Origin: Solirubrobacterales bacterium
Lineage (GTDB): Bacteria > Actinomycetota > Thermoleophilia > Solirubrobacterales > 70-9
Length of the DNA: 64,000 nt
Direction of reading: 5' to 3'
Assembly: GCA_035573435.1 (NCBI GenBank)
Contig: DATMZR010000021.1
Location: 1 to 64,000 of the forward strand
Shown in pieces: positions 40,093 through 49,514 of the stretch. Every line of letters starts with the position of its first letter. Within the stretch, counting starts at the first letter, position 1. A program made the position numbers and the translations under genes. The notes under the pieces were generated by a model, which did no database searches, had not been told where the DNA came from, and saw only the letters and a program-made list of their open reading frames with translations.

Positions 40093-41990
40093 CCAGCAAC
40101 CCGCCGCTCGAGCGCGGCGAGCTGCGCCTGGACCTCGTCCGGCAGACGGTCGCCGAACCGGGCCAGATGCTCCTTGACCTGCGGGAGCTGCTCGCGGAGG
40201 AGCTCTGGGTCGACCCGCAGGAGCTCTGCCATCTGATCGGCGGAGATGTCGAGGCCTTCCGTGTTGAGCTGTCCCTCGGCCGGAACCAGCCCGATCGCGG
40301 TCTCAACCGTTTCCCCCTCGCCATCACAGCGGCGACAAATCCACTCCAAAACTCGGCTGTTGTCGCCGAACCCAGGCCAGATGAAGGTGCCGTCGTCATC
40401 CTTGCGAAACCAGTTGACGAGGAATATTCGCGGCAGCTTCTGGGGATCGTGCGTCCCCCCCATCCGCAGCCAGTGACGGAAATAGTCCGCCATGTTGTAG
40501 CCGCAGAACGGCAGCATCGCCATCGGATCGAAACGGAGCTTGCCAACCTCGCCCGCGGCTGCGGCGGTGGTCTCCACCGACATCGTGGCGCCGAGGAAGA
40601 TGCCGTGCTTCCAGTCCAACGCCTCGGTGACCAGGGGCACCGTGCTCGCCCGGCGCCCGCCAAATAGGAAGGCGTCGATCGGTACTCCGTCGGGGTCCTC
40701 CCATTCGGGGGCGATCGAGGGGCACTGAGAGGCGGGTGTTGTGAACCGCGCATTCGGGTGCGCGGCGGGCTCTTCGGAGTCCGGGGTCCAGTCGTTCCCA
40801 TGCCAGTCGACCGCATGGTCAGGTCGCTCACCGGTCATCCCCTCCCACCAGACGTCGCCATCGTCGGTGCGCGCGCAGTTGGTGAAGATCGTGTTTCGCT
40901 CGATCGTCTCCATCGCGTTGGGATTCGTCTTGTGGCTGGTGTTCGGCGCGACGCCGAAAAAGCCCGCCTCGGGATTGACGGCGTACAGGCGACCGTCCTC
41001 GCCGAACTTCATCCAGGCGATGTCGTCGCCGATCGTCTCGGCGGTCCAGCCCTCGAGCGTGGGGATCAGCATCGCCAGGTTCGTCTTGCCCGAGGCCGAC
41101 GGGAAGGCGCCGGCCACGTACTTCACCTTGCCGGCCGGCGAGGTGAGCTTGAGGATCAGCATGTGCTCGGCAAGCCAGCCCTCGTCGCGCGCCATCGCCG
41201 AGGCGATCCGCAGCGCGAAGCACTTCTTGCCGAGTAACGCGTTGCCGCCGTAGCCGGAGCCGTAGGACCAGATCTCTCGCGTCTCAGGAAAGTGGATGAT
41301 GTATTTGTTGTCGGCGTCGCAGGGCCACGGGACGTCCTCCTGTCCGTCGGCAAGCGGAGCCCCGAGCGAGTGCAGGCACGGGACGAACTCGCCGTCGTTG
41401 CCCAATACGTCCAGAGCGTCCTTGCCCATTCGGGTCATGATTCGCATCGAGGCGGCGACGTAGGCGGAATCCGTGAGTTGGACGCCGATGTGGGCAATGT
41501 GCGAGCCCAGCGGGCCCATCGAGAAGGGGACCACGTAGAGCGTGCGCCCGCGCATTGACCCCTTGAACAGCTCCTCGAGGATCTCGCGCATCTCGGCGGG
41601 CTCGCGCCAGTTGTTGGTTGGACCGGCGTCGTCCTCGCGCTCCGAGCAGATGAACGTGCGATCCTCGACCCGGGCCACGTCGTCCGGGTCGGAGCGAGCC
41701 AGATAGGAGTTCGGCCGCTTGACCTCAGAAAGCTTCTCGAAGGTCCCGCTCTCGATCAGGGTCTGGCAGAGGTGGTCGTACTCCTCCACGGAGCCGTCGC
41801 ACCAGTGGATTGAGTCGGGCTCGGTGAGGGCGGCGAACTGCTCGACCCATGCGATCAGCTTCTTGTTCTTTGTCAGGGCTTCCGTGGAGGCGGTGCTCTT
41901 GGTCAAGGGTCGGCTCAACTCCTCTTTCTCGTTTCCCGAACGGCAAACGCCCGGAAAGGCGATCCCGGACGTGAGGGCATTGTTTCGCAC
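40089..41990 (-). CDS. pckG: Phosphoenolpyruvate carboxykinase (GTP)
   Basis: A GTP-type PEPCK of up to 633 residues. Motifs: RDP-independent [48 protein letters not shown] (active site), [15 protein letters not shown] (P-loop), [32 protein letters not shown] (metal site and hyper-reactive Cys region), and [15 protein letters not shown]. It converts oxaloacetate to PEP for gluconeogenesis. The farthest start GTG 41990 lacks a ribosome site; TTG 41906, behind GAGGAG, would give about 605 residues, closer to mycobacterial homologues. Its place beside the ethylmalonyl-CoA genes fits growth on C2 compounds. Confidence 0.9.
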   Translation of the reverse strand: MRNNALTSGIAFPGVCRSGNEKEELSRPLTKSTASTEALTKNKKLIAWVEQFAALTEPDSIHWCDGSVEEYDHLCQTLIESGTFEKLSEVKRPNSYLARSDPDDVARVEDRTFICSEREDDAGPTNNWREPAEMREILEELFKGSMRGRTLYVVPFSMGPLGSHIAHIGVQLTDSAYVAASMRIMTRMGKDALDVLGNDGEFVPCLHSLGAPLADGQEDVPWPCDADNKYIIHFPETREIWSYGSGYGGNALLGKKCFALRIASAMARDEGWLAEHMLILKLTSPAGKVKYVAGAFPSASGKTNLAMLIPTLEGWTAETIGDDIAWMKFGEDGRLYAVNPEAGFFGVAPNTSHKTNPNAMETIERNTIFTNCARTDDGDVWWEGMTGERPDHAVDWHGNDWTPDSEEPAAHPNARFTTPASQCPSIAPEWEDPDGVPIDAFLFGGRRASTVPLVTEALDWKHGIFLGATMSVETTAAAAGEVGKLRFDPMAMLPFCGYNMADYFRHWLRMGGTHDPQKLPRIFLVNWFRKDDDGTFIWPGFGDNSRVLEWICRRCDGEGETVETAIGLVPAEGQLNTEGLDISADQMAELLRVDPELLREQLPQVKEHLARFGDRLPDEVQAQLAALERRVAG

Positions 41991-42090
41991 CCGGCCGGAT
42001 GGCGGCGCCAGCTGTACTCGGAGCTGGCTCAGGTCGTCCTCGTGCCTGCCCGCAGTCGGCCCCCTGGCAAGCTAGATTTCCCGCCCCCTG

Positions 42091-43350
42091 ATGCGCTTCT
42101 ACGAGTACGAGTCCCGGAAGATCATCGAGCGGGCGGGGATTCCGGTGACCAGATACGGCTTCTGCAACACGCCCGACGAGGCCCGCACGGCGGCGGAGGA
42201 GATCGGCGGCTCCGTGGTCGTCAAGTCCCAGGTCCTGACCGGAGGGCGGATGAAGGCCGGTGGCGTCAAGTTCGCCGACAGCCCCGACGAGGCGGCCGCG
42301 CACGCGGCCGAGATCCTCGAGCTGGAGATCAACGGACAGATGCCGCGTGGCGTCCTGGTCGATCCGAAGGCCGAGGTCGCCCAGGAGTACTACGCGGGCG
42401 TCGTCTGGGACGGAACCCAGAAGCGGCCGCTGATGCTGTTCAGCGATATGGGAGGGATCGACATCGAGGAGGTCGCCGAGCGCCACCCCGAGCACGTCGG
42501 GCGAGGCCACCTCTCCAACCTGCTGCCGATCTCGGACTTCGAGGCCAAGCAGGTGATCGCGCAGACGGGGGTCACCGGGTCGGAGCTGAACCGCGCGACG
42601 CCGATTCTCGCCCGGCTCGCAGCCCTGATGCGCGACTGCGACATGACCATGGCCGAGATCAACCCGCTTGCCCACCTGGAGGACGGAAGCTTCGTCGCCC
42701 TGGACGCCCACATGGAGATGGAGAACGAGGCGCGGCCGCGACAGCGGGGGCTGCTCCAGGAGCTCGGGATTGCCGAAGACGAAGCCCGGGAGCCATACGA
42801 GCCCAGCGAGTTCGAGCGCAACGTGAAGGCGATCGACTCGGCAGACCACCGCGGCGTGATCCAGGGCAAGGACCACGGCTTCCAGGGCAACCTGGGGCTG
42901 GTGATCGGCGCCGGCGGGGGCTCGTTGACGCTCACCGACGCGGTCCGCAGCCAGGGCGGAAGCCCCGCCAACTACACGGAGATCGGCGGGAACCCCTCGG
43001 TGGCCAAGGCCTGCGGCCTGGCGCGGGAGGTGCTGCGCAAAGAGGGCGTGGAGAAGATCGCCGTGATGATGTCCATCGTCTCCAACACTCGCGTCGACAT
43101 CGTCGCGCGGGGCGTGATCAAGGCCTGCCTCGAGCTGGGCAAGGATCCCGGCGAGACCATCGCGATCTTCCGCATCCCGGGCGCCTGGGAGGAGGAGGGG
43201 TTCAAGATCCTGGAGCGCTATGGCGTCGAGTACTGCGATCGCAGCGTCTCGATGTGGGAAGCAGCGGGCCGAGCGGTCGCCAAAATCCAAAATCCTGCCG
43301 CCTCCTCGTCTGCGACTCCGGGGGCGGCAGGGTCAGGTGAAGGACGATGA
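42091..43350 (+). CDS. Succinyl-CoA synthetase beta-like subunit (ATP-grasp)
   Basis: A 419-residue ATP-grasp protein of the SucC fold. Starts MRFYEYESRKIIERAGIPV, then SVVVKSQVLTGGRMKAGGVKFA, EVAQEYYAGVVWDG, MAEINPLAHLEDGSFVALDAHMEM (metal/substrate binding) and a flavodoxin-like C-terminal domain with GLVIGAGGGSLTLTDAV and ANYTEIGGNPS. Canonical SucC has DLFEYQ and GLMGNGAGLAMATMD, so this is a diverged member; malate-CoA ligase or another acid-CoA ligase is possible. TAGATT lies 12 bases upstream. It is coupled to the alpha subunit by ATGA. Confidence 0.72.
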   Translation: MRFYEYESRKIIERAGIPVTRYGFCNTPDEARTAAEEIGGSVVVKSQVLTGGRMKAGGVKFADSPDEAAAHAAEILELEINGQMPRGVLVDPKAEVAQEYYAGVVWDGTQKRPLMLFSDMGGIDIEEVAERHPEHVGRGHLSNLLPISDFEAKQVIAQTGVTGSELNRATPILARLAALMRDCDMTMAEINPLAHLEDGSFVALDAHMEMENEARPRQRGLLQELGIAEDEAREPYEPSEFERNVKAIDSADHRGVIQGKDHGFQGNLGLVIGAGGGSLTLTDAVRSQGGSPANYTEIGGNPSVAKACGLAREVLRKEGVEKIAVMMSIVSNTRVDIVARGVIKACLELGKDPGETIAIFRIPGAWEEEGFKILERYGVEYCDRSVSMWEAAGRAVAKIQNPAASSSATPGAAGSGEGR

Positions 43351-44264
43351 GCGTCCTTCTCGACGAGAGCTTCACCTTCATCGTGCAGGGCATCACCGGC
43401 CGCGAGGCGGTCAACCTGACCCGGGAGTGCCTGGACTACGGATCCCGGGTGGTCGGAGGGGTGACGCCCGGACGCAAGGGGCGCGAGGTCCACGGCGTGC
43501 CCGTGTTCGACACGGTCCAGCAGGTCACAGAGGCGGTCGGATATGTGCCCAACGGGTCGGTGGTCACGGTTCCCCCAGCGTTCACGAAGGACGCCGTGTT
43601 CGAGGCGCTGGAGGCGGGGGTCGAGTTGATCGTGATCGTCACGGAGCGGATTCCGCGCCGCGACGTGGCGCAGATGGTGGAGCTGGCGGGAATGCGCGGC
43701 GCGCGGATCATCGGCCCCAACTGCCTCGGCGTGATCGTCCCGGAGGTCTGCAAGATGGGCGGCATCGGCGGCCCGGCGAGGGACGCGGCCAAGGCCTACA
43801 CGCCTGGGGCGGTGGGAGTGATGTCGCGAAGCGGCGGAATGACCACGGAGATCTCGTCGACGCTGACCGCCGCAGGGCTGGGCCAGTCGACCGCGATCTC
43901 CATCGGCGGCGACGCGATCATCGGCTCCACCTACGCCGAGCTGATGCCCCTGTTCGAGGCCGACAAGCAGACTGAGGCGATCGTCATCTACACCGAGCCC
44001 GGCGGGCGGATGGAGGCGCAGTTGTCCGATTGGGTGAAGGAGAACGAGTCACGGCTGCCGATCATCGCCTTCATGGCGGGCCGCTTCATGGACTCCGAGG
44101 AGATGAAGGGCATGAGCTTCGGCCACGCCGGCACGATCGTCGAGGGCGCCGAGGACACGGCGACCGAGAAGATCGCCAGGCTCGAGGCCGCCGGAATCCC
44201 GGTTGTGGAGCGAATCGACGAGATCCCCGATCGGGTCAAGGAGACGCTGGGGGCGCGGGTCTGA
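43347..44264 (+). CDS. Succinyl-CoA synthetase alpha-like subunit
   Basis: A 305-residue SucD-fold protein: FIVQGITGREAVNLTREC (CoA site), VVGGVTPGRKGREVHGVPVFDTV, GARIIGPNCLGVI, GVMSRSGGMTTEISSTLTAAGLGQSTAISIGGDAIIGS and the phosphohistidine loop SFGHAGTIVEG (about residue 260). Two departures from SucD stand out: SGGMTTE instead of SGTLTYE and YTEPGG in place of the E-I-GG motif. These suggest a different acyl substrate. ATG 43347 overlaps the beta subunit stop; the ferredoxin-like gene begins in its own stop (TGATG). Confidence 0.72.
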   Translation: MSVLLDESFTFIVQGITGREAVNLTRECLDYGSRVVGGVTPGRKGREVHGVPVFDTVQQVTEAVGYVPNGSVVTVPPAFTKDAVFEALEAGVELIVIVTERIPRRDVAQMVELAGMRGARIIGPNCLGVIVPEVCKMGGIGGPARDAAKAYTPGAVGVMSRSGGMTTEISSTLTAAGLGQSTAISIGGDAIIGSTYAELMPLFEADKQTEAIVIYTEPGGRMEAQLSDWVKENESRLPIIAFMAGRFMDSEEMKGMSFGHAGTIVEGAEDTATEKIARLEAAGIPVVERIDEIPDRVKETLGARV

Positions 44265-44521
44265 TGGCGGAGACGCAGGAGTTGACCGGCGTGTTCATCG
44301 ACGTCGAGGTCGACGACGTCGTCGCCGGCGACCGCGAGCTGTCCGCGAAGCTGGAAGAGGTCTGCCCGGTCGATATCTTCAAGGCCGGTGAGTCAGGCCT
44401 CGAGATCGTGGACGCGAACCTCGACGAGTGCGTGCTGTGCGAGCTCTGCCTGGACGCCGCACCGGACGGCTCGGTGGCGGTCAAGAAGCTCTACGACGGC
44501 ACCGAGCTGAGGCGGAGCTGA
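44264..44521 (+). CDS. FixX-like ferredoxin domain protein
   Basis: An 85-residue protein starting inside the stop of the alpha subunit gene (TGATG), thus strongly coupled. Cys34-Pro in EEVCPVDIFKAG comes first and Cys56-x2-Cys59-x2-Cys62 in DECVLCELCLDAAPDG second; this CP-then-CxxCxxC order is that of FixX-type ferredoxins and could bind a single 4Fe-4S cluster. It may take electrons from or give them to a partner of the SucCD-like ligase, which is unusual because CoA ligases need no electron carrier. No flavoprotein or quinone oxidoreductase subunits occur next to it. Confidence 0.65.
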   Translation: MAETQELTGVFIDVEVDDVVAGDRELSAKLEEVCPVDIFKAGESGLEIVDANLDECVLCELCLDAAPDGSVAVKKLYDGTELRRS

Positions 44522-44549
44522 GCCGGGCCACCGCGACCGCGACGGGATC

Positions 44550-45260
44550 TCACCAGGGGATGGGGTTCCGATTGCGGAAGAAGCCTCCCTGCGGACCGTC
44601 GTCGGGAAGGGTGGCGAGCCAGACCGCTGTGTCGGCGCCTTCCGCGACGGAGCGGGGGGCCGCCGAGCCTCCCATCTGAGTGCGCACCCAGCCGGGGCAC
44701 ATCGAGTTGACCAGGATCCCGTTCGCGCCCTCCTCGTTCGAGAGGATTCGAGTGAGTGCGTTGAGGGCGGTCTTCGAGATCCGATAGCCGGGATAGCCGC
44801 CGTTCATGTCGGAGAGCTGGCCGGCGCCGCTCGACACGTTGACGATTCGGCCGTGCCCGCTGTGGCGCAGCAGCGGCAGCGTCGCCTGCACGAGCCGCCA
44901 GGCGCCGAACAGGTTCGTCTCCATCGTCCGGTGCGCGTCATCGAGCGGCGCCTGCGAGACGTTCGTGGCCACCTGGCCCATGTCGCCCGCGTTGTTGACG
45001 AGGGCATCGAGGCGGCCGGGCTCCTCCTCCAACCGTTTGCCCAGGCGCTCGACGCTACCCGCGTCAGCGACGTCCAGCTGCTCGCCTTGCAGGTCCAGCC
45101 GGCCACCGTCCGAGAGCTCCTCGACGGTGCGCCTCGCCGCGGCTGGGTCGCGGGCGGTGACGATGACGCGATGCCCCAGCTCGCCGAGCTGCCTCGCGAT
45201 CTCGCGCCCGATGCCCCGATTCGACCCGCTGACGAGCGCGACCCGTTGCTGGCTCTCCAC
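44550..45260 (-). CDS. Short-chain dehydrogenase/reductase
   Basis: A 236-residue classical SDR: SGSNRGIGREIARQL (cofactor loop TGxxxGIG type), DALVNNAGDMG, IVNVSSGAGQL (catalytic Ser), YPGYRISKTALNAL with Tyr-x3-Lys, and NSMCPGWVRTQMGG. Pattern is like NADPH-dependent carbonyl reductases. The substrate is unknown; in this setting an acyl-CoA or ketone is possible. GTG 45260 has a TAGTCT element seven bases upstream. It is divergent from the acyl-CoA ligase, with 20 bases between them. Confidence 0.85.
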   Translation of the reverse strand: MESQQRVALVSGSNRGIGREIARQLGELGHRVIVTARDPAAARRTVEELSDGGRLDLQGEQLDVADAGSVERLGKRLEEEPGRLDALVNNAGDMGQVATNVSQAPLDDAHRTMETNLFGAWRLVQATLPLLRHSGHGRIVNVSSGAGQLSDMNGGYPGYRISKTALNALTRILSNEEGANGILVNSMCPGWVRTQMGGSAAPRSVAEGADTAVWLATLPDDGPQGGFFRNRNPIPW

Positions 45261-45267
45261 GGTCGGC

Positions 45268-45273
45268 AGACTA
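45268..45273 (-). promoter_or_regulatory. -10 element of a leaderless promoter
   Basis: TAGTCT on the minus strand, seven bases before GTG 45260. Confidence 0.5.
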
Positions 45274-45280
45274 CGCGCCC

Positions 45281-46735
45281 GTGAACTTCATCGAGGACGT
45301 GCTGGAGCGGTTCCCGGCCTCGAAGCCGGCCCTGGTGGCGATCTCACGCGACGGCGAGCGTCGAGTGTGGGCATTCGGGGAGCTGATCGCGCGCAGCGCC
45401 GGGCTGTCGGGGGCATTCGCCGCCCGTGGCGTCGACCGCGGCGCCGTGGTGATGATCGTGGTCGGCAACCGAATGGAGTGGGTGCTGGCGATGCTGGCCT
45501 GCTGGCGAATGGGAGCGATCGCCTTGCCCTGCAGCACGCAGCTTCGGCGCCGTGACATCGAGCTCCGTGTACGGGCCGCGAACGCCGTCCTCTGCGTTGC
45601 CGAGGAGGAGACGCTCGGTGAGCTTCCGGAGGGCCTGCCGACGATGACCATGTCGGACGTGGCCATGGTGATGGACGAGGAGCGTCCCCAGGAGCCACCC
45701 GTGGACCCGGCCGACCTGGGTCCCGACGACGGCGCCCTGATCGTCTTCACGTCCGGAACCACCGGCGAGCCGCGCGGGGCGGTACACAGTCAGCGCTACC
45801 TGCCCGGCCAGCGCGCCCAGGCCCGGCACTGGCTCGGAGCCCGGGAGGGCGAGCTCGTCTGGTGCACGACGGCAAGCGGTTGGTCGAAGTCGGCCCGCAA
45901 CGCATTCGTCGCTCCATGGCTGTGCGGCGCCGCGGCGATGATCCACGATGCCCGCTTCGATCCGGCCGAGCGCCTGGAGCTGATCGAGCAAGAGCGGGTC
46001 AACGTCCTCTGCCAGACCCCGACGGAGTACCGGATGCTCGCCACCCAAGCCCAGCTTCGGCCGCTCCCCGGTCTGCGCCGCGTGGTGTCGGCCGGCGAGC
46101 CCCTCAACGCCGAGGCGATCGAGGCCTTCCGCGAAACGGTGGGCCGCGACATCTCTGACGGCTATGGCCAGACCGAGACGGGTCACCTGACGGGGAACCT
46201 GGCCGGCGACCCGATCCGCGAGGGCTCGATGGGCAAGCCCCTGCCGGGGTTCCGGATTCGCGTTTCCGACGGCGAGCTCGAGGTCCACGTCCCAAGCTGC
46301 CCCACCTTCTTCAGGCGCTACCTCGACGAGGAGCCGTTCGTGGGCGAGTGGTGGGCGACGGGCGACCTGGTCACGCAGGACGACGACGGTTATCTCACCT
46401 TCGAGGGACGGCGCGACGACCTGATCCTCTCCTCGGGCTATCGCATCGGCCCGTTCGAGGTCGAGTCGGCACTGCTTTCCCATCCTGCCGTCGCCGAGGC
46501 GGCCGCCGTCTCGGCCCCTGATCCCGAGCGCGGAGCGGTGGTCCGCGCGATCGTCGTCCTGGACGGAGCCGAGCCGAGCGATGACCTGGTCCGAGAGCTC
46601 CAGGACCACTGCAAGCGGGTGGCCGCCCCTTACAAGTTCCCGCGCATCGTCGAGTTCGCGGACCGGCTGCCGAGGACGACGAGCGGGAAGATCAAGCGAG
46701 CGGCGCTGCGGGCCGCGGGATCGCCGAGCCCATAG
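45281..46735 (+). CDS. AMP-forming acyl-CoA synthetase
   Basis: A 484-residue ANL-superfamily enzyme. The P-loop-like motif IVFTSGTTGEPRGAVHS, then VWCTTASGWSKSARNAF, ISDGYGQTETGHLTG (A5), GEWWATGDLVTQDDDGYLTFEGRRDDLILSSGYRIGPFEVE (A7-A8) and the catalytic Lys of RLPRTTSGKIKRAALR near the C-terminus. W-C-T-T-A-S-G-W-S is typical of medium-chain and acetyl/propionyl-type ligases. It activates a carboxylic acid as its CoA thioester. The MFS transporter gene follows after three bases. Confidence 0.87.
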   Translation: MNFIEDVLERFPASKPALVAISRDGERRVWAFGELIARSAGLSGAFAARGVDRGAVVMIVVGNRMEWVLAMLACWRMGAIALPCSTQLRRRDIELRVRAANAVLCVAEEETLGELPEGLPTMTMSDVAMVMDEERPQEPPVDPADLGPDDGALIVFTSGTTGEPRGAVHSQRYLPGQRAQARHWLGAREGELVWCTTASGWSKSARNAFVAPWLCGAAAMIHDARFDPAERLELIEQERVNVLCQTPTEYRMLATQAQLRPLPGLRRVVSAGEPLNAEAIEAFRETVGRDISDGYGQTETGHLTGNLAGDPIREGSMGKPLPGFRIRVSDGELEVHVPSCPTFFRRYLDEEPFVGEWWATGDLVTQDDDGYLTFEGRRDDLILSSGYRIGPFEVESALLSHPAVAEAAAVSAPDPERGAVVRAIVVLDGAEPSDDLVRELQDHCKRVAAPYKFPRIVEFADRLPRTTSGKIKRAALRAAGSPSP

Positions 46736-46738
46736 GCC

Positions 46739-47896
46739 GTGCCACGCTCGCCCAAGGCCGCCTTCGCGGGCATCTTCGTCGTCACCCTGCTCTCGCTGAC
46801 AGCGGTCGGCGCCGTTCTGCCCGTGATCCCGAGGTACGTCCGGGGACCGTTGGGCCTCAGCGACGTCGCGGTTGGCGTGGCGGTGGGCGCCTTCGCCGTC
46901 ACGGCCCTGGCCAGCCGGCCGCTGGCGGGACACGTCGCCGACCTGCGCGGTCGCCGGCCCGTCGTCGCGGCGGGAGCGCTGCTGGCCGCCACCGCGGGGC
47001 TCCTGTACCTGGTGCCGGCGGGGTTCGCCGGCCTGATAGGCGCCCGCCTGGTGCTGGGCGCCGGAGAGGCGATGGTGTTCACGGCCGGGGCGACGTGGGT
47101 GGTCGACCTGGCGCCACCCGATCGGCGCGGACGAGTGATCGGGCTCTACGGCCTGGCGGTATGGGGAGGCCTCAGCCTGGGGCCTCCGATCGGCGACGCG
47201 TTGCTCCGCGCGTCCAGCTACGACGCGGTCTGGGGTTTCTCCGCCATCTGCCCCTTCGTGGGGGCGCTGGTCGCGATGCGAATCCCCGATCCGCATCGCC
47301 CCTCCCTGGAGCCCGAGGCGCGGCCCCTGATCGCGCGGGAGTCGGTGCGCCCCGGGATCGGGATCTCGCTCGCCAGCGTCGGGTTTGCCGCCATGTCCTC
47401 GTTCATCGTCCTCCACCTCGAGGCGGAGGGCTCCGGGCACGGCGCCACCGCGTTCACGGCCTTCGCGGCCACGGTCGTTCTGACGCGCCTGATCGGCGGC
47501 GACCTGCCCGACCGGATCGGCCCGCTCCGGTGCGCGGCGGGCGCGGCCGTGCTCGAGTCCACGGCGCTGGCGCTGATCGCCCTGGCCCACGGTCTTCCCC
47601 TGGCGCTCGCGGGCGCGATCGGGATGGGGATGGCCTTCGCCCTGCTCTACCCCTCGCTGTCGCTGGTGGCGATCGAGAGCGTCTCCGAGTCCCGCCGCGG
47701 CTCGGCTCTGGGGACCTTCACAGCCTTCTTCGACATCGGCATCGGCCTGGGCGCCGTCCTCACCGGCTTCGCCGCCGCGCTGGGCGGTTACCCGGCCGCC
47801 TTCTGGCTGGGCTCGGCGTGCGCTTTGGGCAGCGGATGGGTGGCGACCCGGGCCCTGGGCCGCGCGCGGGCGGCAGCCGGGGTCACGGCGCCCTGA
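46739..47896 (+). CDS. MFS transporter
   Basis: A 385-residue transporter with about twelve hydrophobic segments and MFS motif A between TM2 and TM3 (LAGHVADLRGRRPVVAAG) plus an A-like loop in the second half (GGDLPDRIGPL). The GTG at 46739 lies three bases after the acyl-CoA ligase stop, so both are probably co-transcribed and the transporter may import or export the ligase's substrate or a related acid. Family within MFS (drug efflux-like) cannot be narrowed. Confidence 0.8.
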   Translation: MPRSPKAAFAGIFVVTLLSLTAVGAVLPVIPRYVRGPLGLSDVAVGVAVGAFAVTALASRPLAGHVADLRGRRPVVAAGALLAATAGLLYLVPAGFAGLIGARLVLGAGEAMVFTAGATWVVDLAPPDRRGRVIGLYGLAVWGGLSLGPPIGDALLRASSYDAVWGFSAICPFVGALVAMRIPDPHRPSLEPEARPLIARESVRPGIGISLASVGFAAMSSFIVLHLEAEGSGHGATAFTAFAATVVLTRLIGGDLPDRIGPLRCAAGAAVLESTALALIALAHGLPLALAGAIGMGMAFALLYPSLSLVAIESVSESRRGSALGTFTAFFDIGIGLGAVLTGFAAALGGYPAAFWLGSACALGSGWVATRALGRARAAAGVTAP

Positions 47897-47978
47897 TCTC
47901 CATCGCCGAAGCTCTAGATGACAAGAAGGCGTTTCGGGCCGGCGCGGTGTTCGTCAACGGCAAGAATCCTCGGTCCCC

Positions 47979-47984
47979 TACGCT
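47979..47984 (+). promoter_or_regulatory. -10 element of a leaderless promoter
   Basis: TACGCT followed by seven bases and GTG 47992. Confidence 0.5.
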
Positions 47985-47991
47985 GCGTGGC

Positions 47992-48429
47992 GTGACGATC
48001 CACCGGATGGATCACGCCGGCGTTGTGGTCGAGGATCTCCCGGCTGCCATCGCGTTCTTCGTCGAACTGGGCCTGGAACTGGAGGGCGAGGCAACAGTCG
48101 AGGGTGAATGGGTAGACCAGCTCGTCGGGCTGGACGGCGTCCGAGCGGACATCGCCTTCGTGCGGACCCCTGACGGCCACGGCCGGGTCGAGCTGTCGAC
48201 GTTCCACACGCCGGCGGCCACGAGCACTGCGCCGAGGGCGCCGATGAACACCCCGGGCATCCCTCGCCTCACGTTCGTCGTCGACGCCGTCGACGACGTC
48301 CTCGACCGCCTGCGCGCCCACGGCGCCGAACTCGTGGGCGAGGTGGCGCAGTACGTGGACATCTACCGGTACTGCTACGTCCGCGGCCCCGACGGCATCA
48401 TCATCGGCCTGGTCGAGGAGCTCCGCTGA
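47992..48429 (+). CDS. VOC/glyoxalase-family protein
   Basis: A 145-residue vicinal-oxygen-chelate protein: MDHAGVVVEDLPAAIAFFVELGLELEGE opens with the metal-binding His region, and LTFVVDAVDDVLDRLRAHGAELVGEV with YRYCYVRGPDGIIIGLVEE provides the second half with a terminal Glu. It could be a lyase, epimerase or dioxygenase-type domain. Methylmalonyl/ethylmalonyl-CoA epimerase also has this fold, but the epimerase-specific pattern is not evident. GTG 47992 is chosen because of the -10 element; the longer frame overlaps the MFS gene. Confidence 0.75.
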   Translation: MTIHRMDHAGVVVEDLPAAIAFFVELGLELEGEATVEGEWVDQLVGLDGVRADIAFVRTPDGHGRVELSTFHTPAATSTAPRAPMNTPGIPRLTFVVDAVDDVLDRLRAHGAELVGEVAQYVDIYRYCYVRGPDGIIIGLVEELR

Positions 48430-48479
48430 ACGACACTCCGAGCCCCTTCCTGGTGTTGAACGCCTGCTGACCGGCGCCG

Positions 48480-49514
48480 CTAGCTCGGGAACAGGCTGGT
48501 CTGTGACCCTCGCGACCGCGCGGGGCCGCCGCCCGTTTCGGCTTTGGACTCGCGAGCCAGGTCCCGCAGCCCGCGGCCGCCGCTGGCGCCGCGCCCCCGT
48601 CGCGCCATGCCGGAGAGCCGCTCCCGTTCCGGGCTCGGTAGGTACGCGCCGCGCGCGTACAGCTCCTCGTAACGCGGAACGAGATCGGGCCGGTAGGACC
48701 GCAGCCAGTCGAACCAGATCTCACGCACCTCGCCCCGCAGGTGCAACCCCACCCCGCCGATCGTCCGGGCGCCCCCTTCACCAGCCAGCTCGAGGATCTC
48801 CTCCACCTGCTCGGGAGCGTCGTTGATGCCCGGCATCAGGGGGGCGATCAGGACGCCGGTCGGGATGCCCGCCCGATTCAGCTCGCCCACGGCCTCCAGT
48901 CGCTTTCGTGGGTGGGGCGTGTGGGGCTCGGTCTCGCGCCACGCCTTCTCGTCGAGGGTGGGCACCGAGAGGTTGGCGGTGAACTCGGTCACCCGAACGA
49001 GCTGCTTCATCAGCTCGATGTCGCGCAGGAGCAGCGGCGACTTGGTCAGCACCGAGCAGGGATTTGCGTAGTCGCGCATCGCCTCCCAGATCCCCTCCAT
49101 CAGCCGGTAGCGCCCCTCGACCCACTGGTACGGATCGGTGTTGGTCCCCAGCGCCACGTGGTCGCCACGCCAGGAGGGACGTGCCAGCTCGGCGCGCACC
49201 ACTTCGGGCAAATTTACCTTGACGACGATCTCGCGCTCGAAGTCCTCCCGGGCGTTGAAGTCGAGATAGGTGTGCGTGGGGCGAGCGAAGCAATAAACAC
49301 AGGCATGCGCACATCCCCGGTACGGGTTGATCGTGTACCGGAAGGGCATTCGCGAGCGCTCGGGCACCTTGTTGATCCCGGAGCGCGCGCGGATCTCGTA
49401 GAAGCGGGTCCCAACGGCCTCGGGCGCATCGAAGGTGCGGACCCGCGCCGGCTCCTTGAAACCGGGCAGCGCAGCCTCACGCTCGTGCTCGACGGTCAGG
49501 CTCTGCCAGCGCAC
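48480..49514 (-). CDS. Rv2578c-family radical SAM protein
   Basis: A 344-residue radical SAM protein. The cluster motif is Cys68-x3-Cys72-x2-Cys75 (GCAHACVYCFARPTH), followed by FEREIVVKVN, VALGTNTDPYQWVEGRYRL, VLTKSPLLLRDIELM and VGLHLRGEVREIWFDWL. It matches the Mycobacterium Rv2578c layout from PFRYTINPYRGC onward; the family resembles SPL-like photoproduct-repair proteins. GTG 49514 is chosen because it aligns with the start of the mycobacterial homologue and lies just behind a LexA-type box; the longer GTG 49535 would put the box inside the gene. The final 45 residues are disordered. Confidence 0.82.
   Translation of the reverse strand: MRWQSLTVEHEREAALPGFKEPARVRTFDAPEAVGTRFYEIRARSGINKVPERSRMPFRYTINPYRGCAHACVYCFARPTHTYLDFNAREDFEREIVVKVNLPEVVRAELARPSWRGDHVALGTNTDPYQWVEGRYRLMEGIWEAMRDYANPCSVLTKSPLLLRDIELMKQLVRVTEFTANLSVPTLDEKAWRETEPHTPHPRKRLEAVGELNRAGIPTGVLIAPLMPGINDAPEQVEEILELAGEGGARTIGGVGLHLRGEVREIWFDWLRSYRPDLVPRYEELYARGAYLPSPERERLSGMARRGRGASGGRGLRDLARESKAETGGGPARSRGSQTSLFPS

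Noticed and set aside
41725-43290. Minus-strand frame of 521 codons
   Set aside because: Antisense to the SucC-like gene, which has clear family motifs.
45344-47590. Minus-strand frame of 748 codons
   Set aside because: Antisense to the acyl-CoA ligase and MFS genes.
47992-48429. Candidate methylmalonyl/ethylmalonyl-CoA epimerase
   Set aside because: VOC fold only; no epimerase-specific pattern was seen and it is far from the pathway operons.
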